Below are positions 19,525 through 29,912 of a DNA stretch of 64,000 nt, in pieces (positions within the stretch are counted from its first letter, which is position 1; each line of letters begins with the position of its first letter). The DNA is taken from the NCBI GenBank assembly GCA_951802425.1, contig OX637806.1, forward strand, positions 1,736,001 through 1,800,000. Direction: 5' to 3'. The DNA comes from Clavaria fumosa. Taxonomy: Eukaryota > Basidiomycota > Agaricomycetes > Agaricales > Clavariaceae. Made by a program: the position numbers and the translations under genes. The notes beneath the pieces were generated by a model. The model was not told the DNA's origin, searched no databases, and saw only the letters and a program-made list of their open reading frames with translations.

Positions 19525-21111
19525 TGTGCTTTTCGAGGAGGGGGAGGGTTCACGATGAAAGAAGGACGAAGTTCCAGGGTTGGAAAGGGAAATAGGTGTC
19601 GCTGCACGCTGCTCCTGGGAAAAGAGTGGGCGGGGGATGAAGTTAATTAGGCGTATGCAACTAGTTTGAATGACGAGATACGTAGTGATAGACTCACTAG
19701 AGGCGAGGAGGGAGTCGACGATGAGGAGGGAGAACGACGATGAGGAGGAAGGGGAGACAGACACACAAGGCTTTCCCTCCCCAGCCCTTGAATTACTGAC
19801 ACACCAGGTGTAACCCTCCCTTTTTTGGGTTGATGATGATGACATGTGACTTGATATATTATTATTATTATTATAATCACTCAAACTCCGCTCGTCGGCT
19901 TCTCGGCTTCTCTCTCTCTCTCTCCTCTCTCTCTCTCTTGCTCTGCACAGTTACGTACCAAGTAATGTGTACTTGCACTTGCGTCTTTGACACCTTGCAT
20001 TCAGATCATCTTTTTCATAGCTCAGCCCTGAGCGCCGAAGACCAGCGCTCAACAATCAGAACACAACGCAAAGTTTCGCTAACTCCAGATTAAGTTATAT
20101 TGTAGAACCTGTATTATTTGGTAATCATTCTGACGCGAATTTCCTCCTTTCCGGCCCAGGCCCTTCCTTGCTGACTTGGCCACTTCATTCATCCAGCTCG
20201 TCGCCGAGACTCCTTTCTTGAGTCTCACTCTTTCACGGCGGTTAATCGTGTCTCATTTTCTTCAATAATAACTTTACGTTCGGCTCACATGCTGCCTCCA
20301 ACCTCGGGTACAGTAGTCCAGACCAGACTGTGACAGGATGATACCAACGACTGATACGCGTGGTCATTTATTGTCATACGTTCGCGCCACGTAAACGTTA
20401 TATCACTAGCTGGTCGACGTCGGCGTACAAAATAAATCATTTTACTAGTGCATCGACGGAGCATCATTGCAATCGCCACATGCAGATCTCTCGAACTCAG
20501 GGACGCAGGAGTCTCGCTTCGAGTATCAGGAACTTCGCGAAGTTGCCCCCAACGTTTCTTCCGCGTGTGCTTCTAAACCTTCGTTCTATACAATCCGCGC
20601 GACGCGACGCGTCTCCCTCGCCTCGTTTCTCGCCTTGTTAGTCCCACGCCGTGCTGTCGGTCGCATGCAATTTAACCATCTTCTCTGTTGCATGTGTATC
20701 GGCCGATGACATTGCAATACCCGATCTATCTGTTCCCCCCCCCCAGACTCCAGACCCCAGTTCCCCCCGGGCCGCAGGGCAGGCCACCAACGCACCAACT
20801 CGTTAATCAGTCCGTGCAATGGATTTTCTACTCTACTTTTCATCTGGCCGCCCTCGTGCTGCATACCGCAGTAATGGTATTGGCCGAGTGAAATGGCCTG
20901 CCGTCGTGTGGAAAGGTGTGCACGGCAATAGTGCGCTTGTGACCAGGCAGCAACGGCAAATTCAGAAGCACCCCAAAGTGACGGTTCCACGTTTACTCAC
21001 ACGCCAAAGGTTAAATGTTGCAGAAAACAGTACCATTGCATGGAAAGATTATTATTTTACCCTACGTGATGGCTCAGATACTGAGGGTAGGGAACCCAGG
21101 TATGCCTGAGC
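19525..21111. other. Long intergenic region with simple repeats
   Basis: Presumed promoter and leader of the G-alpha gene, and 3' flank of RRB1. Contains an ATT trinucleotide run at about 19857-19876, a TC-rich tract at 19908-19940 and a C9 run near 20736. Minus-strand ORFs of 134 and 64 residues have no domain and are not called. Confidence 0.55.
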
Positions 21112-22882
21112 TCATGCAGATATAGTCTTAAACACATTTAGAGATTCGATACCAGTGCTGATAATCATGCCGGGGATCTGTGGATGCCAATGTAGCTCCT
21201 TAGCGTTCTCCTGGTAATGTGCGAAAAGCAGCTGTGGGGGAACGTTTTGGGCGTCGTTGGACGTCGTCGTCGTCGCTTTTGACGCGGTGTCCTCGTCTGG
21301 TTCGACAGCCAAATCCCAGAGTGTGACTTGGTGGTCATCACCGGAAGCGGCAAATACTGAATCGTCCAAGGGGTGCCATTCAATCGAGGTGATCGGCCCT
21401 TTGTGCCAATCAAACCGCGCTACAGGTGCCCTTCGACGGACGGTGAGGGGTTAATGCGAACAAACAGAGAGCGGGGGACGAAGCTCACTGTGGCGCCTCT
21501 CGGATATTGCGCAGATCCCATACTTTGACCTGCCCCTCGTCGTCGCCGCTCACGAGCAGATACGATGCCGACCGGTTCCAGCTGATCACGTTGACGTCTG
21601 AGTCGTGCGCGCCGTCGATGTGCGCGACGCTCCGCCGGGCGCGGGCGCGGATGTCCCACACGCGGATGCTCGCGTCCGCCGAGCACGACGCAAACACGGT
21701 GATCTCCGTCGGGCTCCACTGCACGTCCTCGACGCTCGCCGTGTGCGACTGGAAAGGCGCGGCGTGCGTGCGGAACGCCGCGTTCCCGCTCGTCGTCAGG
21801 AGGATGCGGCCAGCATTGTCCCCCGTCAGCAGGCTCAGCGACGACGCGGCCGGCGCGTTCCAGTCCATCGCGTACCCTTCGGTGCTGTGTGAGTGTATCG
21901 TGTAGCACGGCGCGCGACACGTGCGTTTGTCCAGGGTATGGGTGTAGCCCGGGACGTCGAGCGCCTCGATTAAGGGTCGGATGTTGTAGATGTTGACTTT
22001 GCCGAGCTCAGACCATACCGCTGCGTAATAGGGCTGTGTGGCAGCGGGAAGAGCGGGCGTCGACAGCCGCTGGGCGCGAACGCGGTTCACGGTCCCCAAG
22101 TGTGGGATCGACTGTTGCTCCACCATTGGATCCTCATCCAGAGCATCGTCATCCTCGTCGTCTTCAGAGTCCTCGTCAGAGTCCTCTACACCGGGGGATA
22201 TGAGCGTACCCATCTATTGGGCCAAACAGAACGAAGAATCAGAGCACAAACCATGCACTTGAGTGCGACGCAACGCGCTCAGCTTGAACACGGACACGGT
22301 GTTGTTCTCGGGCCGGTCTGCCTGCGAGCCCGCGACGACGTATGCGGTGGCGGGCAGACGTTGGCGTCCGTCACCCAGGTCGTCGCGGAGGACGTCGAAC
22401 GAGAGACACGACCAGCCGATCTTGAGCGAGTGCCGCATGACGTACGCGGACTCGTCCGCCTCCAGCGCGTCTCCCTCCGGAACAGTATCGATACCAAGTA
22501 CGAAAGGTCTACCCGAATTGGCTTGTTCGCCTTCGTCTCCGTCTCCGTCTTCGTCCCGTTCGCCCAGAGTCGCGGTCGCCGAATCATCCACGTCCATTCC
22601 TGCGACAGCCAAAGGCGTGGAGAAACGGGTTAGCGACGCATCGGGGACAGAGAGTCTGCGATCTAGTGGGAGGTCAGATAGACACCGCGCACCTTGGCCA
22701 TCGTCGATCCCCTCTACCTCCTCGTCCGAATCTGGATCTGAATCTGAATCGTCCTCGAACGGGCCGTCATATGGGAGCGGTCTGTCGCCCCCAGCCTCAG
22801 TTTGCAGCCCGTCGTGTCTGGGAACTTTGCGGTAAGGATGGCCGTCGTCTTGTGGCTCTGCAGGTCTGCGTTTTTGGGACAT
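21112..22882 (-). CDS. RRB1: WD40 ribosome-assembly factor (GRWD1/Rrb1 family)
   Basis: Chaperone for ribosomal protein L3 that acts in 60S assembly in the nucleus and nucleolus. Four exons: 22882-22693, 22599-22259, 22213-21489, 21430-21112. The N terminus is acidic (DSDSDPDSDEE and GERDEDGDGDEGE), followed by the family block ALEADESAYVMRHSLKIGWS before CLSFDVL. A second acidic patch (EDSDEDSEDDEDDD) lies before the beta propeller. WD repeats are visible, for example VEDVQWSPTEITVFASCSAD, ASIRVWDIR, VNVISWN...QVKVWDLR and SIEWHPLDDSVFAASG...VTLWDLA, and the protein ends HPQIPGMIISTGIESLNVFK. The junction REAPQ/APVARFDWHKGPITS supports the last splice. Length and layout match the family. Confidence 0.93.
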
Positions 22883-23061
22883 ACGTTACGCGCTTGGGCA
22901 ACTGTAACCTGAGTAAAAATTTAATCGCAGGCACGACACGTGAGCTGCGATCGGTGGTTACTAGTTTGGGAATACCGACACCGGACTACTCATCGTAGCT
23001 CCTAAATACAACGCCCGTGCAAAAATTCTGTGGTTCATATCGTCTGGTACAGCGTTTGCAT

Positions 23062-23436
23062 TTATACAGGATTGGTATTCAGATTTGACCAGTGGCTGCT
23101 GTGAGCACGGTTTATATCCGCCCAAACCTTCCCCTGTGCGATGTCATCATTGTTCGACTTCGGGGAGTAGGCTGGCGGAGGAGGGGAAACAGCCGTCAAA
23201 GGGTCGCTATCCCACGCTGGTCGCTGGTAAACCCCTCCCCCATGGCTGATTCCTGCTTGATTTCCGCCGTAACCCCCTCCACGATCTCCTATATGGTTGA
23301 TTATTGTGTGATCTCCTCCCCCTCCGTAACGTCCTTGGTACCACCCTCCGCCTCTACTACCGCGATGAAACCGATAAGCAAGACAGCTCATAGCGAGAAG
23401 CACGAGAAATATGACGAGTCCGACGGTAATAGACAT
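23062..23436 (-). CDS. Small single-pass membrane protein with a PY motif, 124 aa
   Basis: Starts MSITVGLVIFLVLLAMSCLAY, a single N-terminal hydrophobic helix, then a basic RFHRGSRGGG segment and a Gly/His/Asn-rich stretch (GGGGDHTIINHIGDRGGGY). Near the C terminus is PPPPAYSP, a PPxY motif of the kind bound by WW domains of Rsp5/Nedd4 ubiquitin ligases. This suggests a vacuolar or plasma-membrane adaptor-like protein, but that is inference. A strong GTGAGT donor and a CCCAG acceptor flank 23439-23493, just upstream of the ATG, so there is either a 5' UTR intron or an unseen first coding exon (the upstream frame reads FDLDSQYLH). Confidence 0.6.
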   Translation of the reverse strand: MSITVGLVIFLVLLAMSCLAYRFHRGSRGGGWYQGRYGGGGDHTIINHIGDRGGGYGGNQAGISHGGGVYQRPAWDSDPLTAVSPPPPAYSPKSNNDDIAQGKVWADINRAHSSHWSNLNTNPV

Positions 23437-24650
23437 AGTCTGGGACAGCGTGCGTTAAAAATGTGAAAGGTCGAGTTGAGGGTGAACACTCACATGGAGG
23501 TACTGTGAATCCAAATCGAAAGGCAGCGGAATCCTCGCTACGGCGTGATGAGCTCAAGCTTTTCCCACTCACGAATGAGAGGTTGTGCGCAGCGGAACAG
23601 AGTTAGCACGTACGCAGACTCCTGCGGGTGTCAGAGTGTGTGCGCAGCAGTCAAGACGCACGGCCGTTCTATCGCACAAGACGTTATCGATTGCCCCGCC
23701 CCATGTGCTCCGCAGTGTCAGCGCCTTGGAAAGGACATTGTCACATGCAGCTGATCCGGGAAGCGGCAACCGCATGATACGCTAGGGCGGGCTCAAGTTG
23801 GCACAATAAGGGGCAAGCGTGATAAGAACTATTCATAGCCCTATTTAACCCCCTCATCCGTGTAGTGGTGGTCGCAACATTCTGAACTGAAAACATCACC
23901 CAGCCCACGGCGTGGTGATGCGCGATTTTGACCAACTTCACGTCACTCGAGCCCAGAGAACCTGCGCAGCAGGTGCAGATGTTCCGCCTGCAAGACAGTC
24001 TACAATGTTGTGAGGTTCGGGGACGTCTAAGTGGGCGCCTAAGGATCGTGTTATCGGGGAAAGTGCGGATGGGTGAAAGAATTCGTGGGAAGGACTCGAG
24101 GGTTCCTGCAAAGGAGCAGAGATCAACATTGACAGTGTGTTCATGACATGCTGTTGTACTTGTGAGTGGTGTGATTCACTGGCAAGTCAGGGCCTACAGC
24201 ATTGAGGCAATGATCATCCTAGTCAGCCATTTATTCTAAGCTGCCCCCTTGTGTTTTACTTTACTGAGTGTCTTGGTTTTTTATGGAGCTTAGGTGTTTG
24301 GCTGAATGCTGTTGCTTATGGGATGTGACTAGTGCATAACCTTACCGGACTACTCATCGTACAGCTTATAAATCCAAAAAAGTGACTTCTCAAATGGTGA
24401 TACATCAGCATTGCAATTCCTCAATGACAACTGGGCCAATTAATGTGAAAATTAGTGCAATGCAATTGCATGGAACAGCACTATTGTGTAAAATTAGTCC
24501 AACATTGAGATTCTGAATTTTATTTGTCTGCAGTTTTCAACTGTCACATGCTCTCTAAGCACTCACACTCATTCAACATTCAACCATCACAATATCTCAC
24601 TGATGGCTGCAGGAACATCAGGAAAAAGAACCCCCAGCAGTAGCTATCAG
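23437..24650. other. Intergenic, transition to the AT-rich island
   Basis: No gene seen. The 18-nt word ACCGGACTACTCATCGTA occurs at 22980-22997 and again at 24344-24361. Base composition falls from GC-rich to AT-rich across this stretch, marking the left border of the transposon island. Confidence 0.5.
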
Positions 24651-24655
24651 CATAG

Positions 24656-24958
24656 TGTCAGGATTGCTTACATAAGCAGGCTGGAAAGGCCAGGAAAGGA
24701 TTGCAAAAGAGTTGCGGGAAGATCGTGGACGAGTCATGTGACCCGAATGGGTGGCAGATTATGTAATGGGAAAATCACGTGACCCGGGCCTGGGCACATC
24801 ACATGATGCACGGGTCTGAGCGTGGGAACGCCGGCAACTCCTGAAGCGTTCACTATATATACTTTGTCCTTTTCTTACTTGTACCCTTTTCCCCTTATGT
24901 CAGTATCGTCATCATTGACCTTACGTTAAGTTGTGTGAGCGTGAGACTAAGTCTGACA
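24656..24958 (+). repeat. Solo LTR A with intact target duplication
   Basis: 303 bp starting TGTCAGGATTGCTTAC and ending GTCTGACA, flanked by the perfect 5-bp duplication CATAG (24651-24655 and 24959-24963). Same family as the LTRs at 6274 and 25552. Contains TCATGTGA, TCACGTGA and TCACATGA at 24734, 24775 and 24799. A solo LTR arises by recombination between the two LTRs of a full element. Confidence 0.92.
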
Positions 24959-25070
24959 CATAGACTATGTAGACTACACAGACTGTATAGACTGCTGTAG
25001 CATATGTAGTGAGAAAAATAGTAATACATAGAAGGTATGGATTACTATATAGCATGCAATAGACTGGGTA

Positions 25071-25315
25071 GCATATTATGAGTGCATTATAGTCACAGTA
25101 GTAGAGCCTGTGTACTATGTTGAGCCTAGTAGCATATTATGAGTGCATTGTAGTTATGGTAGTAGAGCCTATGTACTATGTTGAGCCTAGTAGCATATTA
25201 TGAGTGCATTGTAGTCACAGTAGTAGAGCCTATGTACTATGTTGAGCCTAGTAGCATATTATGAGTGGCATAGTAGTAATAGTAGTAGAGCCTATGTACT
25301 ATGTTGAGCCTAGTA
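25071..25315. repeat. 61-bp minisatellite, four copies
   Basis: The unit contains GCATATTATGAGTGCATT and CCTATGTACTATGTTGAG and repeats at 25071, 25132, 25193 and 25254 with exact 61-bp spacing and a few substitutions; the last unit has lost similarity in its middle. No ORF runs through it. Confidence 0.9.
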
Positions 25316-25551
25316 GCAACTAGTGATAGTGCTGTTGGGTAGGATAGTAAGCCTTTGTACTACATTGAATTGACAGCACAGATGTTGTCATGATTATGAT
25401 ATAATCAGGAGCTGAGTGGAGGTGAGGTGAATTCCAGTGCAAGGTTGAAGCAATAAACTCATGAGTGTTTCAGCATGCTATAGATTAGGATTAAAATGAA
25501 CAATTCATGATATTGTGCAGTATATGACAAGTACATAGAGTAGTCTCTTTT

Positions 25552-25828
25552 TGTTAGGATTGCTTACATAAGCCATCCCAAAGAGGAGTTGTGGAGAAAC
25601 TGGGGAGGGTTGTTGGAAGGTCATGACCTGTGGCTGGGGTCAGATTACATAATCATAAGATCACATGACCTGGAGCCTGGGCATGTCATGTGATCCAAGG
25701 GTCTGAGCATGGGAACACCAGCAAATGCCAAAGCATTCAGTATCTTTTCCTCTTTTTGTACTCTTTCCCCCTTATGTTAGTATTGTTGTCATGACCTTAC
25801 ATTTAAGTTGTGTGAGCCCAGTCTGATA
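25552..25828 (+). repeat. Solo LTR B with intact target duplication
   Basis: 277 bp starting TGTTAGGATTGCTTAC and ending AGTCTGATA, flanked by CTTTT on both sides (25547-25551 and 25829-25833). The TCAYRTGA blocks are at 25661 and 25686, with a shortened TCATGA at 25621. More diverged at its 3' end than copy A. Confidence 0.88.
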
Positions 25829-26138
25829 CTTTTGGACTAAAATTGTTACAAAGATTTGTACTCCATAAATGAATGCATATCAGTATACTTGTTGAGATAA
25901 AATTGAGCTGCTGAATCAAGAGCATTATTTCTGGTCCATGAGATAGGTACATCTGCTGATCCAAAGTGAGGAATCAACAAACAACTGTGCCAAATCCTAT
26001 CAATGCTGACTAATTCAGCATTTGCAGAATTTTGTCAAGTAGACAAAATAATCTGATACATGCCAGTTGCTAGATCAAAGCTTGTAAGTGGTCTGTACCA
26101 GTGAACATATGCTAAAGGATGTGGTACTATGCCCAGGC

Positions 26139-26539
26139 CATCAGCAAAACAGCTTGGCTAAATGTAAGTATGGACTGGTATGGACTGGTGTGTAACACCC
26201 CAAGTTGTCTTGGGGTGTTACATACCAGTCCATACCTCTCTACTGTACCATTTCATTCAATTGACCAGGTGGTGTGATGCATTCCTCTGGTCAAATTTTG
26301 AATTGACTGAAAGTAGAAGTCAAGTGTGACATGAGGGATAATTGACTGCCCCTCCACCAGTATATATTAGGTAACTGTCACCCAAAAAGGGAATTTCGCC
26401 TTACAAATTGACCAATTCCTCAAATGATGTGTGACCAGTGTGATTTTTGGCCAATTTGGGGAGGTGCATGATGCATGACAGGTCAATTGAACAAAATGGT
26501 ACAGTATACTGACAACTCAGCTGAGCTGTTTTGCTGATG
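26139..26539. repeat. Imperfect inverted repeat, MITE-like foldback
   Basis: Left and right arms share CATCAGCAAAACAGCT (26139-26154, inverted at 26524-26539) and TACTGTACCATTT...CAATTGACC (26241-26266, inverted at 26481-26506). The centre (26290-26460) is non-coding. It resembles a miniature inverted-repeat element, but no clear target duplication was found. The left arm is interrupted by the hairpin at 26177-26236. Confidence 0.65.
26177..26236. repeat. Near-perfect 28-bp-arm hairpin inserted in the foldback
   Basis: Arms 26177-26204 and 26209-26236 pair at 27 of 28 positions around a TTGT loop. The inner part is TGTAACACCCCAAG and its inverse, the outer part GGTATGGACTGGT and its inverse. 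It lies only in the left arm of the larger inverted repeat, so it looks like a separate insertion. Confidence 0.85.
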
Positions 26540-27563
26540 AGATGCTTTGGAAGATCAAAAATCTTGCTACATGAAGACCTAGTTGAAGTTGACATCAAAT
26601 TGTAGACAATTGATAGCCTTAGACTAACCTTTTAATCCATCCTCTTTCCACTGTGATTTGTTTTCAATGATCAAGGTAGTGTCAAAGCATGGTGGAGTTG
26701 CTGGCTTGCATGGTCCATTAGAATGGCCAGGCATTCCATGAATCTGATATAATTGTTCATCAGCTTGGGGCTTTGATGGCCACTTGACAGTAATATATTT
26801 ATACACATCAAATCAATCATGATAGTTTGGATGAATATGATCTCTTCCAAAAGATTGCTCCAAAAAGGTGTTCAAAGCTTGGATAAAGCTAGGTACCCAT
26901 TTATTTTGGTAAATTAGTACAGAAAATATCAATTAATTTTTTTGACATATCCACATTAATCTACAGATCAAGTAGTGTCTTATATATATATAAAATCCTG
27001 AGAATTGCTTGAGAATTGACTGAGAAATGGGCCAGAACATTTGTGGGTCACTGATTTGGTAAGCTTGTGGCTGTACTTGTGGCATGGTGGGAATTGCCAT
27101 CCCAGAAAGTCGTCACATGCTCTGTGTTGAACTTGTCATTCTCTCTGCCTCCCACCATCACCCTCTCTCCTCCCTTTCTCCCATCCCCAGCAATGATGAC
27201 AGTGGCGATGGCACCCTCACCCTCTCTCCTCCCTTTCTCCCATCCCCAGCAATGACAACACACCTGATGCTGCCAGATTCTTGCAAAAGTATCTTCTAAT
27301 TACAATAAATAGCCATTGCAAGATTGAGTGTAGTTACAATACATTTTTCTTGCAAGATTATATTGTCATTACAATGCAGATTACAATACAGACTACAATA
27401 CAATGCAAGACTGTGACAGTGATTCTGTTCCCAGGCCTGCCCTGCCTTTCCCAGGCCTGCCCTGCCTTTCCCAGGCCTGCCCTGACAATAGCCATGCAAT
27501 ATATTACAATACATGTCCTTTCCCAGGCCTGCCCTTCCTTTCCCAGGCCTGCCCTGCCTATTG
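26540..27563. other. AT-rich, gene-free, with two short tandem repeats
   Basis: No gene seen. A 39-nt CT-rich word ending CCCCAGCAATGA is duplicated at 27158-27196 and 27217-27255. Several ORFs of 60-130 residues here are shadows of the repeats. Confidence 0.55.
27431..27560. repeat. 20-bp tandem repeat
   Basis: CCAGGCCTGCCCTGCCTTTC is repeated in tandem at 27431-27490 and again, with changes, at 27518-27560, abutting the left end of the DNA transposon. Confidence 0.85.
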
Positions 27564-27634
27564 CAGGGGTCCCCTGACAAACAATGGCAAACAAAATATG
27601 CTAAAAATAAAAACAAAAACTCGAAATTGACATG

Positions 27635-27717
27635 ACACACAATTAGCTGTCCAATCATGGCACCACATGTCATGTCCAATCACCTGTCCAGTTACCTGTC
27701 CAGTCATGTGCCTGTCA
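27635..27717 (+). repeat. Left subterminal inverted repeat of the DNA transposon
   Basis: Matches the inverse of 33198-33335 in three blocks, including CACAATTAGCTGTCC, CACATGTCATGTCC and CACCTGTCCAGT, with the right copy longer because of an 11-bp tandem expansion. Confidence 0.85.
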
Positions 27718-27878
27718 CGCTCTGCCATTGCCGGGCTCGGCATATTATTTATATATGTTATGACTCTGTTTGTTTATTGTTGAACTTGATTGCATCTGCG
27801 CTGCAGACACACCTTCGCAGCGTGTTCGTCAGGCTCGTCAGCAGCTTGCCCCATCAATACCATGCCTCGTCTGACTCA

Positions 27879-29833
27879 ATGAACAACAGCCAGCACTTGT
27901 ATCCTCCTCCTCCCCCAGCCAGTTCCCTTCCAGCAATGGACCCTCAGCTACTGGCAGTACTTGAAGATCTGGTGCAGTCGAAGATGACTGAGAAAGAACA
28001 GACTTATCGCCAGGAAATCGATGCCTGTGACAAGGCCTGGCAGAGGCGCAAGCAAGAAGGACAGGCCCATGAGGCTGCTTTACAAGCAAAGCTCCAAAGC
28101 TTGGCCAGTGAGCTTGCCACTGCTAAGCAGTTCCAGTATTTTCTTTACATTTTCTCTGTACATTTGAGAGTTTTAATGAGTATCTCTAGGAATCCAGAGG
28201 AAGATATACCTATGGCTGACACCCCAGGAGCCCCTCATCCTGTCGAAAACCCGCCCTGAAGTCAAATGCCTCGTTGACCACTGATACCGGTACCCAACAC
28301 CGCCCCATCACAAAATCTTCGCTCGTCAACACGTTCTATGGTCACAATTGGATCTGCAGCAGCCTCGCCCACCAGGGCACTACTCCAGCAAGGAGACCAT
28401 GCAAGTCCTCGCAATTCACCACTGCCAAAGAAGGACCGGCGGCCTGCCACCCGATCCGCAGCCCAGGTTCATCGCCTCTTAGCCTCGGAGATTCCAGATG
28501 ATGCTGGAGGGCTCCAGGTATGTCTTTTTGTCTTTCCCATCATTCCCAAGGAATACTCAGTTATGTGACTTGATAGAAAGCACTAAATCTCCATATTCGT
28601 GTCCTTTGGGGACTCCTTGATCCAAAGGAGGTCCCTAGAGACCCACCCTGCCAATTACTTTCAAGTTTTGCGGCTTATTTCCCAAATGAGGCTTCTCTTT
28701 ATGAGCCGCAGGGCTTAATTATTCAACCGTTCCTCGTCCAGATTGGTTCCTCTGTTTCAATTACAGACTGCAGATGCATTTCATCTCAGGTATTACAGGT
28801 AGAGGAGCATATTCTCAAATACATGCAGGGCTGTCTTGCCCGGTTTGGTCTGGTGTGCTGGTGCCCAGATCTTCGCCAGACACCATATTCTTTGTATAAT
28901 GCAGCCTGTCGGATCATCGCACTTGACACATTCAAGCAGGCCCTCGTCTCCCATGCCTATGCTCATCTAAGACCAAACATAGCATATGCGAAGGACATGC
29001 CTTTGTTGATCTGTGTGTATGATCACATTGTCCACCATTACCTCTACTTGCGATACAAGAAAAACATCAAAAACCCAGGAAGTGTCAGAGCTGCTGATGA
29101 GATAAGCCCTCAATATCGTGGACGTGTACGTGTGCATATTTCTGTATATTCTTTATACATAACCATGAAATGACCCTATTTTCAGCTTGCTAATGCTCGG
29201 CTCCTCTTTCTCAAGGAAAACAAGTACCCACAGCGCTACTGTGATATGATTGATGCAAAAGCAACATCTGATGATGAGCCTGACCTGGCTGGTCTCACAA
29301 TCAAAGGCTCAAAAGTCCATCATATCAGGAGGCGACCAGAGCGTTCAGAGGAGGTAGAAACATGGATTCAGCTGCTTGATAAGAAACGGGAAGAAGACAC
29401 GCGTCAAGACCCGTCAAAGAGATGGCGTGAGTGTGTGCGCATCGTGCCTGAGAATCAAAAGAATACCAAGTTCCTCGCACTTCCCCAGGGAATGCCAATT
29501 GACTATTTCAGCCCAGATTCCTTCAATGGCCTGCAACCACGTCTGTGATATCAGGTAACAGATCAGAAGATCACTCTCTTGCCAGATGTTAACTGTTCCT
29601 TCACCTGCAATGCAGATGAAAAGCTCAGTGATGAGAAATTCATGGGGAAATATGCAGCAAAAGTTCTGGTGAGGTATGATCTGGTAGATGGTAATGAGTT
29701 TGGTGTGGCTGATGATGAGGATGAGTGGATTGATGGGGATGAGGAGATGGCTGATGGGGACTGGCTTGATGAGGACATGGCTGACAAGCATGATGCACTC
29801 GCAGCACATCTTTCAGATACAAGTCTTGTGTAA
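27879..29833 (+). pseudogene. Plavaka accessory gene, interrupted by an in-frame stop
   Basis: Several exons. Exon 1 from MNNSQHLYPPPPPASS has a coiled-coil stretch (LLAVLEDLVQSKMTEKEQ). A later exon reads KKDRRPATRSAAQVHRLLAS and ends DDAGGLQ before a GTATGT donor. Further exons read ILKYMQGCLARFGLVCWCPD, SKRWRECVRIVPENQK and MPIDYFSPDSFNGLQPRL, and finally ITLLPDV...KLSDEKFMGKYAAKVL with an acidic tail. The FNGLQPRL and LLPDV exons share one frame but are separated by TGA at 29546-29548, where CGA (Arg) is the likely ancestor. Conserved in this transposon family; biochemical role unknown to me. Exon borders in 28260-28800 are uncertain. Confidence 0.65.
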
Positions 29834-29912
29834 ATAACATGTCGATTGAATAACATGTCTGCAGAAATGTTACAAGGATGTGAGGAACCAATGGCATATA
29901 AGTGGTGGGTCA

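Noticed and set aside
20586..20990. 134-residue minus-strand ORF
   Set aside because: No domain, no splice partners and biased composition; it reads like random open frame in a GC-rich promoter region.
29579..29833. Separate acidic protein gene
   Set aside because: It is in the same frame as the upstream exon and separated only by a TGA, so it is the C terminus of the broken accessory gene.
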